This document shows positions 5,690-10,438 of a stretch of 10,438 nucleotides of DNA, piece after piece. Each line of letters starts with the position of its first letter. Positions within the stretch are counted from its first letter, which is position 1. A model generated the notes under the pieces. It was given only the letters and a program-made list of their open reading frames with translations, was not told the origin of the DNA and searched no databases. Source of the stretch: Clostridia bacterium (GTDB lineage: Bacteria > Bacillota_A > Clostridia > Oscillospirales > CAG-272); assembly GCA_017631775.1 (NCBI GenBank), contig JAGBSQ010000156.1, positions 1-10,438 on the forward strand, written 5' to 3'. The translations under genes were made by a program, and so were the position numbers.

Positions 5690-7884
5690 TGTTCTCTGTT
5701 TTTCGCAAAGAATTAAAGCTCTATTTTAGAGTGAAGTCGACCTACATTCTTTTAACGGTTTTGTTGGTCACCGTAGGCATTTGCGCCTTGGTGCTCGCCC
5801 CTATGGGAGGCGTGCAATTCATTCCCGTTTACATGGCGCCCCTTACCTTGGCGCTCATTCCTCTTGCGCTGATTTTTGCTGACCGCAGACAAAAGCGCAC
5901 CCATTTTGAGGACTGTTATTTTGCCATGGGCACCTCTCCTTTTGCCATTACCGTTGGCAAATTTTTGGCATCTCTCACTGTTTTTTTGATACCTGTGGTC
6001 GAATTGGCGCTCCTGCCCGTTCTCTTTTCTGCCATGGGCGACGTCTCCCTCGGCGGCGCTTATACCGCACTTCTCGGCTACGTTCTTTTGGTGGCTCTCA
6101 CCACGGCATTTGTGCAAACGCTCCTATCCGTTTTGCCGGCTACACGCCTCGGTGCGGTTTTGGCGTATGCTCCGCCCGTTGCATTCTATCTTTATCATTT
6201 TCTCATCACCGTTCTCCCTTTGGGTGAGGTTCCTCTCGCCATTCTTACCGCAATCAACCCCATTGGCCTCTTTTACGCATTTACGTACGGCAGGTTCCCC
6301 ATTGCCGACCTCGTTGCCCTGATTGTTGGCACCCTGCTTTGTCTTGCCGTTGGCACCCTGCTTTGCCGCCGCCGTCGCGGTGACTGGAACACCCCCTCGC
6401 GCAAAAGGGTGGCTCAAACATTGACATCGGTCGCCCTTGTTCTCACCCTTTCTTTGAGCATGGGAACCGCACTCCTTCCCGAACGCGCGCTCAACCCAAG
6501 TGTCAGCAACTCCGAGACCTTTGAAATCGTAGTCGAAACGTTGGACTACCTTGCCAAGTTGCAGGAGGACGTTACCGTTTATTATCTTGTAAACGGCGGC
6601 AAAAAATCGGCTGACACCGATATGCAATATTTCCTTTACGATCTCGCTGACCTCTCCCCCCATTTAACGGTAGAAATTATTGACACCGCAAAGGATACTT
6701 CTCTTGTCTCCTATTACGGCGCACAAGGTTTGAACGACCAAAGCCTGATTGTGACATCGAACAATCGCCACCTCTTGCTGGATAACGGCGACCTTTATCA
6801 CTACTACAATGCCGATTTGAAAGCAAGCTTTTCGCCTCTGCAATACGCCTATTATTTGAGCGCGTATACCAATTATTTGCAAACACAAGGCCAAGGACAG
6901 CATGATCAAACCGCGGTTTCTTACGGTGCGCAGCTTTATGCTTCGCAATCTACGGTTGCCTATTTTGACGGCTGTACGCGCATTACAAACGCCATTGATT
7001 ACGTAACCTCAGAGAAGGTCTCCACCGCAAAAGTTTTTGGCTCCAAGGACGCGATGGATGCCTCTCTCAAGGCATATCTCCTCTCGGACGGCTACTATTT
7101 TGAAGAGATCGCCTCTCTTGAAAAAATCGGCAGCGACTGTGATCTTCTCATTTTGCACACACTCAAAACCGACATTACCGATGCCGAGGCAGGTGCGCTT
7201 TCGAACTATCTTGCGCAGGGTGGAAAGGTGTTTCTCATCACCTCTTGCCTCTATCACGATATGCCAAATTTGCACAGCGTAACGCGCGAATTCGGACTTG
7301 ACGTATTGAGCGAAAAGAACATTGTTTGCGAACAAGACGAGGAATATTACTACTCGGCGGAACGCCCCGACTATTTCCTCTCTCACATCGCATCCTGCGA
7401 CATCACCACCGACTTTGACGGCTATTTTGTTACCATGACGGCACACGCCATCAAGATTGCGGAAACACTCCCAGCAGGCGTGAATGCATATCCGCTCCTT
7501 TATACCGGTGAGACGACCGGCTCCTTGATTGTAGTGTATGAGAACGGCGAGCAGGGCGAAGAAAAGGGCGAAAGATACGTCACCGGTGCGGTTGCGCAAA
7601 AGGGGGAAGGAACGCTTTTGTGGCTCTCCTCTCCCGAATCGGCTTCTGCTACTGCATATTCCCTTTCTGCCGGCGACAACTTTACGCTCATTTGTGAGGC
7701 GATGAATTGGATGACGGGCAACACCTATACCTCTGTGAGTGTTCCCTCTGTACTGATGAGCAGCGGAACCCTCACACTTGACACAAACGGCACCACCCTT
7801 CTTGGCGTGGTTCTCATCATGGTAATTCCCCTGGCGCTCTTAATCCCCTCGGCGGTATACCTCTATAAGCGTAAAAAGCGTTGA
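5689..7884 (+). CDS. GldF-GldG-like fusion: ABC-2 permease with ABC_transp_aux domain
   Basis: A 731-residue membrane protein. The ATG at 5689 overlaps the preceding stop and has AAAGGAGG at 5671-5678. Residues 1-230 are an ABC-2-type permease: FRKELKLYFR start, then about six hydrophobic segments (roughly 17-37, 44-64, 88-113, 125-149, 155-178, 206-226), closed by an Arg-rich cytoplasmic turn. Residues 240-263 are another membrane segment, as at the start of GldG. Residues 270-700 resemble the GldG/ABC_transp_aux family in order: NPSVSNSETFEIV, DVTVYYLV, SLIVTSNNRHLLL, ITNAIDYVTSEK, and DLLILHTLKTDITDAEAGAL followed by YLAQGGKVFLI. A final membrane segment (704-726) ends in KRKKR. GldF and GldG are separate proteins in Bacteroidetes gliding systems; a fusion fits a fixed 1:1 complex. 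The clostridial substrate is unknown and gliding is not implied. The only ATPase homologue beside it is the degenerate one upstream. Confidence 0.87.
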   Translation: MFSVFRKELKLYFRVKSTYILLTVLLVTVGICALVLAPMGGVQFIPVYMAPLTLALIPLALIFADRRQKRTHFEDCYFAMGTSPFAITVGKFLASLTVFLIPVVELALLPVLFSAMGDVSLGGAYTALLGYVLLVALTTAFVQTLLSVLPATRLGAVLAYAPPVAFYLYHFLITVLPLGEVPLAILTAINPIGLFYAFTYGRFPIADLVALIVGTLLCLAVGTLLCRRRRGDWNTPSRKRVAQTLTSVALVLTLSLSMGTALLPERALNPSVSNSETFEIVVETLDYLAKLQEDVTVYYLVNGGKKSADTDMQYFLYDLADLSPHLTVEIIDTAKDTSLVSYYGAQGLNDQSLIVTSNNRHLLLDNGDLYHYYNADLKASFSPLQYAYYLSAYTNYLQTQGQGQHDQTAVSYGAQLYASQSTVAYFDGCTRITNAIDYVTSEKVSTAKVFGSKDAMDASLKAYLLSDGYYFEEIASLEKIGSDCDLLILHTLKTDITDAEAGALSNYLAQGGKVFLITSCLYHDMPNLHSVTREFGLDVLSEKNIVCEQDEEYYYSAERPDYFLSHIASCDITTDFDGYFVTMTAHAIKIAETLPAGVNAYPLLYTGETTGSLIVVYENGEQGEEKGERYVTGAVAQKGEGTLLWLSSPESASATAYSLSAGDNFTLICEAMNWMTGNTYTSVSVPSVLMSSGTLTLDTNGTTLLGVVLIMVIPLALLIPSAVYLYKRKKR

Positions 7885-7894
7885 TTTTTTATAC

Positions 7895-7932
7895 AACCTC
7901 GTCACACTCAAATGAATGTGACGAGGTTTTTT
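7895..7932 (+). terminator. Intrinsic terminator of the ABC pair
   Basis: The stem AACCTCGTCACA (7895-7906) pairs perfectly with TGTGACGAGGTT (7917-7928). Four more Ts follow (six including the end of the stem). It begins 11 nt after the permease stop. Confidence 0.93.
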
Positions 7933-7962
7933 ATCTTTGCTTAAGAAAATCTTCCAAAAGGG

Positions 7963-7991
7963 TTTACAAAACTTACCGAATGTGTTACAAT
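7963..7991 (+). promoter_or_regulatory. Sigma-A promoter of the solute-binding lipoprotein gene
   Basis: TTTACA (7963-7968) and TACAAT (7986-7991) are separated by 17 bp. The predicted transcript starts near 7998, leaving about 25 nt of leader with GGGGG (8011-8015) 7 nt before the ATG. This makes the gene independent of the ABC pair upstream. Confidence 0.82.
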
Positions 7992-8022
7992 AGAACCACA
8001 TCAAAATAAAGGGGGAAAAGAA

Positions 8023-9516
8023 ATGAAAAGATTGATTTCTGTACTGCTTTTGTTGACTTTGGCGTTTTCTATGTGTGCGTGCGACATGTCGATGCTCCAA
8101 AATATTTTAGAAAACCTGCCTTTAGAAACCACTGAAAATCAACAAACCACTCCTGAGGAAACTACTCTCGAGGCGACCACTCCCGAGGATACAACTCCTG
8201 AGGATACAACTCCTGAGGACGATGGCAAAATTCACATCACCTTCTACCACACACTGGGCGAATCCCTGCGCGCTGTACTTGACAAGTATATCGTAGAATT
8301 CAACAAGCTTTACCCCGATATCGTTATCGAGCACAAGCAAGTTGGTGGCTACTACGACGTTTGTGACCAAATCATGACCGAAATCATCGTTGGCGACCAA
8401 CCCAACATCGCTTTCTGCTATCCCGACCACGTAGCGCTCTACAACATCGCTTACGCAGTTCAAACTTTGGATGAGTACATTAACTCCACCGAAGTTGTTA
8501 CCCGTGCAGACGGCACCACCGAAGTTCTCGGCTTGACCCAAGAGCAAATCGACAACTTCATCGACGGTTACTACGAAGAAGGTAGAGTTTACGGTGACGG
8601 CAAGATGTACACGCTTCCCATGTCCAAGTTTACCGAAGTTCTTTACTACAACAAAACATTCTTCCAAACGTACGGTCTTTCCGTTCCCACCACTTGGGAC
8701 GAACTCGAAGCAGTTTGTAAGAGAATTAAAAAACTCGACCCCAATTGCATTCCTCTTGGCTATGACTCCGAGGCAAACTGGTTCATCACCATGTGTGAAC
8801 AATTGGATTCTCCCTACACCAGCGCAACCGGCGAACACTTCCTGTTCGACAATGAAACCAATCGCAACTTTGTTGCAAGATTGCGTGAATGGTACCAAAA
8901 AGGCTATATAACCACTCAAGAAATCTCCGGTGGTTACACCTCCGATCTTTTCACGGCAGGTGAAGATGCAGTTAGAAGCTATATGTGCATCGGTTCCTCT
9001 GCAGGTGCAAACTACCAAATCCCCAAAAACGATGACGGCACCTTTCGGTTTGAAGTCGGTGTTACGACCATTCCTCAAGTGAATCCCAACTCCCCCAAGG
9101 TAATCGCTCAAGGTCCCTCTCTCTGTATCTTCAAGAAGTCCAACGACGCAGAAGTTCAAGCTTCTTGGCTCTTCGTCAAGTTCCTCACCACCAACCTCGA
9201 TTTCCAAGCAGAGTTCGCTATGACCGCAGGTTACATTCCGGTGCTTGAAAACATTACCGAAAACGCCGCTTACGCCGAAAAACTCGCAGCAGCTAACGGT
9301 TGCGAAAATCTTTCCCTCCTTGTTGCCAAGGTTGCTCTTAAGCAAACAAATAATTATTTCACTCCTCCCGCGTTCCTCGGTTCTGATGTCGTTCGTGAAG
9401 AAGTTGGCAAGCTCATCCAATACTGCTTGACCGATGTAAGATGCTCCACCGCAGACGGCATTCAACATGCCTTTGAGCAAGCAATCAAGGAATGCAACCA
9501 TCGAGCAGGCTATTGA
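8023..9516 (+). CDS. ABC-transporter extracellular solute-binding lipoprotein (family 1, sugar-type)
   Basis: A 497-residue lipoprotein with a signal peptide (residues 1-19), lipobox MCAC and lipidated Cys20. Residues 35-67 are a Thr/Pro/Glu linker with five pentapeptide repeats of the TTPED type (42-66). The binding fold starts at about 69: KIHITFYHTLGESL, then FNKLYPDIVIEHKQV, ALYNIAYAVQTLDEYI, VYGDGKMYTLPMSKFTEVLY, YNKTFFQTYGLSVPTTWDEL, and a C-terminal GPSLCIFKKS and SWLFVKFLTT. This order is typical of UgpB/MalE-like binding proteins for sugars, oligosaccharides or glycerol-3-phosphate. The ligand is not readable from sequence. Codons beyond the linker are strongly biased (AAC, TTC, TAC, ATC), implying high expression. 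No permease or ATPase genes of the carbohydrate type adjoin it: a terminator and promoter separate it from the ABC pair and a convergent gene follows. It probably serves a transporter encoded elsewhere. The stop is doubled in frame (TGATAG). Confidence 0.93.
   Translation: MKRLISVLLLLTLAFSMCACDMSMLQNILENLPLETTENQQTTPEETTLEATTPEDTTPEDTTPEDDGKIHITFYHTLGESLRAVLDKYIVEFNKLYPDIVIEHKQVGGYYDVCDQIMTEIIVGDQPNIAFCYPDHVALYNIAYAVQTLDEYINSTEVVTRADGTTEVLGLTQEQIDNFIDGYYEEGRVYGDGKMYTLPMSKFTEVLYYNKTFFQTYGLSVPTTWDELEAVCKRIKKLDPNCIPLGYDSEANWFITMCEQLDSPYTSATGEHFLFDNETNRNFVARLREWYQKGYITTQEISGGYTSDLFTAGEDAVRSYMCIGSSAGANYQIPKNDDGTFRFEVGVTTIPQVNPNSPKVIAQGPSLCIFKKSNDAEVQASWLFVKFLTTNLDFQAEFAMTAGYIPVLENITENAAYAEKLAAANGCENLSLLVAKVALKQTNNYFTPPAFLGSDVVREEVGKLIQYCLTDVRCSTADGIQHAFEQAIKECNHRAGY
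8146..8220 (+). repeat. Five 15-bp tandem repeats encoding the TTPED linker
   Basis: Five in-frame 15-bp units run 8146-8160, 8161-8175, 8176-8190, 8191-8205 and 8206-8220. The last two differ at one base (ACAACTCCTGAGGAT/C), and the second is the most diverged. Unit gain or loss keeps the frame, so linker length may vary between strains. Confidence 0.9.
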
Positions 9517-9532
9517 TAGAACACCTAATACA

Positions 9533-9570
9533 AAATTCGCCGCACTCGTTTGAGTGCGGCGAGTTTGTTT
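9533..9570. terminator. Bidirectional terminator between convergent genes
   Basis: The stem TCGCCGCACTC (9537-9547) pairs with GAGTGCGGCGA (9552-9562) around the loop GTTT. It extends outward by a G-U pair and three A-T pairs. A T-rich run follows on the plus strand (TTTGTTTG), and on the minus strand the A4 at 9532-9535 gives a U-run. It serves the solute-binding gene and the convergent phosphopantetheinyl transferase gene. Confidence 0.9.
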
Positions 9571-9579
9571 GTTATATGA

Positions 9580-10191
9580 TTAAAGAACAATATTTTGAGG
9601 CACATCCACATCGTGTGGAACACAGAGAGATATGAGAATATCGCCCTCGCGGTAGTCGAAAAAGCGGATACGTCCTTCGTTTTCAAGAACAACCGTATCG
9701 ATTTGGGAGAGCGCGCGCAACCCCTCGCCCGTGTATTTGACGTATGCCTCTTTGCGCGTCCAAATAGAGAGAAATGTCTCCTTGGTTGGAGATGCGAGAA
9801 AAACTTTTTGCTCGTTCGCACCGAACCACCGAGCCGCCATTTCGTCGAGATTTGAAAAATCGGGGCGGTCAAGGTCTTCGGCATCGATGCCTATGCGCAT
9901 CGTCTCATCTTCCCCATCGGTCAAGGCGCAAAAAACGTGATTTTGCGTGTGCGTGATGCTGAAATCGCAGGTACGTTCTTCAAAATACGGTCTGCCGTTC
10001 TCAGCATAACAGAGTGTGCCAATCGCTCCTGCGCGGTGCAAAAGGGAAAGTGCAGAAAGACTCAAGAGCGCGTTTTTTTCGTTTTTGCCAATCTTGTGAG
10101 AGGTATTCCAAACGGCAAGCCACTGTTCGGGAAGCTCTTTTGAAAGCGCCGAAATATCAGCTGTGCAAACCGCTCCGTAAAGCTTTATCAT
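9580..10191 (-). CDS. 4'-phosphopantetheinyl transferase, Sfp/AcpT type
   Basis: A 203-residue enzyme that moves the 4'-phosphopantetheine arm of coenzyme A onto a serine of a carrier protein in the cytoplasm. The diagnostic motifs are present: GRPYF and FSITHTQN (67-84, CoA-binding region), IGIDAEDL with Asp103 and Glu105 (Mg2+ ligands), and WTRKEAYVKYTGEGL with Trp144, Lys147, Glu148 and Lys152. Length and motif order match the Sfp/AcpT class rather than the roughly 120-residue AcpS class. The start is the ATG at 10191, 9 nt from AAGGAG (10201-10206); an in-frame GTG at 10197 is only 3 nt from that site. The gene is monocistronic, with its own promoter and a terminator shared with the convergent gene. 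No carrier-protein, polyketide or peptide synthetase gene is in the window, so the target is unknown; it may be the cell's fatty-acid ACP or a cluster elsewhere. Confidence 0.92.
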   Translation of the reverse strand: MIKLYGAVCTADISALSKELPEQWLAVWNTSHKIGKNEKNALLSLSALSLLHRAGAIGTLCYAENGRPYFEERTCDFSITHTQNHVFCALTDGEDETMRIGIDAEDLDRPDFSNLDEMAARWFGANEQKVFLASPTKETFLSIWTRKEAYVKYTGEGLRALSQIDTVVLENEGRIRFFDYREGDILISLCVPHDVDVPQNIVL

Positions 10192-10222
10192 CGTCACACG
10201 CTCCTTTCTTTGGGGTTAATTT

Positions 10223-10251
10223 ATTGTATCACAAAAGAGGAAAACTGTCAA
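10223..10251 (-). promoter_or_regulatory. Sigma-A promoter of the phosphopantetheinyl transferase gene
   Basis: On the minus strand, TTGACA (10246-10251) and TACAAT (10223-10228) are separated by 17 bp. The -35 is a perfect match and the -10 has one mismatch. The leader is about 25 nt and contains AAGGAG at 10201-10206. Confidence 0.85.
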
Positions 10252-10300
10252 GTGTGCGACGAGAGGAAGAAAAAGAAAAGCAGATTTTTTGAAAAATATA

Positions 10301-10329
10301 TTGACAAATATCCACCATTGTGATATAAT
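10301..10329 (+). promoter_or_regulatory. Fully consensus promoter of tRNA-Gln
   Basis: TTGACA (10301-10306) and TATAAT (10324-10329) are both perfect and separated by 17 bp. TG at 10321-10322 also gives an extended -10. This strength is typical of a stable-RNA gene. The tRNA begins 16 nt after the -10 box. Confidence 0.93.
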
Positions 10330-10345
10330 ATGCGTTGTGAATAAT

Positions 10346-10421
10346 TGCGGCGTCGCCAAGCGGTAAGGCAACGGACTCTGACTCCGTCATTTCCTAGGTT
10401 CGAATCCTAGTGCCGCAGCCA
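10346..10421 (+). tRNA. tRNA-Gln, anticodon CUG, CCA encoded
   Basis: The cloverleaf folds fully. The acceptor stem is TGCGGCG (10346-10352) with TGCCGCA (10411-10417), having a final G-U pair. The D-stem is GCC/GGC (10355-10357 and 10367-10369). The anticodon stem is ACGGA/TCCGT with loop CTCTGAC, giving anticodon CTG at 10378-10380. The T-arm is CTAGG/CCTAG with loop TTCGAAT. The discriminator is G10418 and CCA follows at 10419-10421. The U1-A72 pair is typical of tRNA-Gln. CUG decodes CAG only, so a UUG species is expected elsewhere. Only 17 bases follow, with no terminator, so more tRNA genes may continue beyond the window. Confidence 0.95.
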
Positions 10422-10438
10422 ACGCAAAGGACACCTTC

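Noticed and set aside
8122..9501. A long open frame (459 codons) on the minus strand opposite the solute-binding gene
   Set aside because: It lies wholly inside a clear lipoprotein gene, its translation is Val/Gly/Phe-rich without domain features, and it is explained by the strong codon bias of the plus-strand gene.
10346..10421. tRNA 3' end as an integration site, and the six-base variable region as an anomaly
   Set aside because: No repeat of the tRNA 3' end was seen in the window and no integrase is present. I believe a six-base variable region also occurs in other clostridial tRNA-Gln(CUG), so I do not treat it as odd.

Overview
The window looks like chromosomal DNA from an uncultured, probably gut-associated, Gram-positive anaerobe of the Clostridia. 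The reasons are consensus sigma-A promoters with 17-bp spacers, strong AGGAGG-type ribosome binding sites, several lipoproteins with clostridial-style signal peptides, a GGGtGRT-family gene, BspA-type leucine-rich repeats and a tRNA-Gln(CUG) with encoded CCA. This is inference from gene style; no marker in the window fixes the species.

Layout. 1-446: 3' end of a GGGtGRT-family gene with highly biased codons, followed by a run of 10-bp-phased T5 tracts (461-500) and a bidirectional terminator (548-605). 621-1847 (minus): an AT-rich lipoprotein gene whose product joins a short collagen-like Gly-X-Y stalk to a predicted right-handed beta-helix. 1848-2241: intergenic region with a promoter for each side and a second, degraded copy of the 548-605 hairpin. 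2242-4677: a tight three-gene operon for exported or membrane-anchored proteins (unknown lipoprotein, BspA-type LRR lipoprotein, membrane-anchored EEP-family phosphatase/nuclease), closed by a 19-bp perfect hairpin.

4850-7884: a translationally coupled pair, an ABC-ATPase-like protein and a large GldF-GldG-like fusion permease. The ATPase homologue has lost the Walker A lysine, the Walker B Asp/Glu pair and the H-loop histidine but keeps an LSxGQ signature. This is the most unusual thing in the window. 8023-9516: a solute-binding lipoprotein with its own promoter and no transporter partner in view. 9580-10191 (minus): an Sfp-type 4'-phosphopantetheinyl transferase sharing a bidirectional terminator with it. 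10346-10421: tRNA-Gln(CUG) behind a fully consensus promoter.

The common theme is the cell surface: four lipoproteins, a membrane-anchored EEP enzyme and an exporter-like complex with a large predicted extracytoplasmic domain. The genes are not one obvious pathway. The transcription units are separated by recognisable terminators and promoters and should be treated as independent, except for the 2242-4677 operon and the ABC pair.
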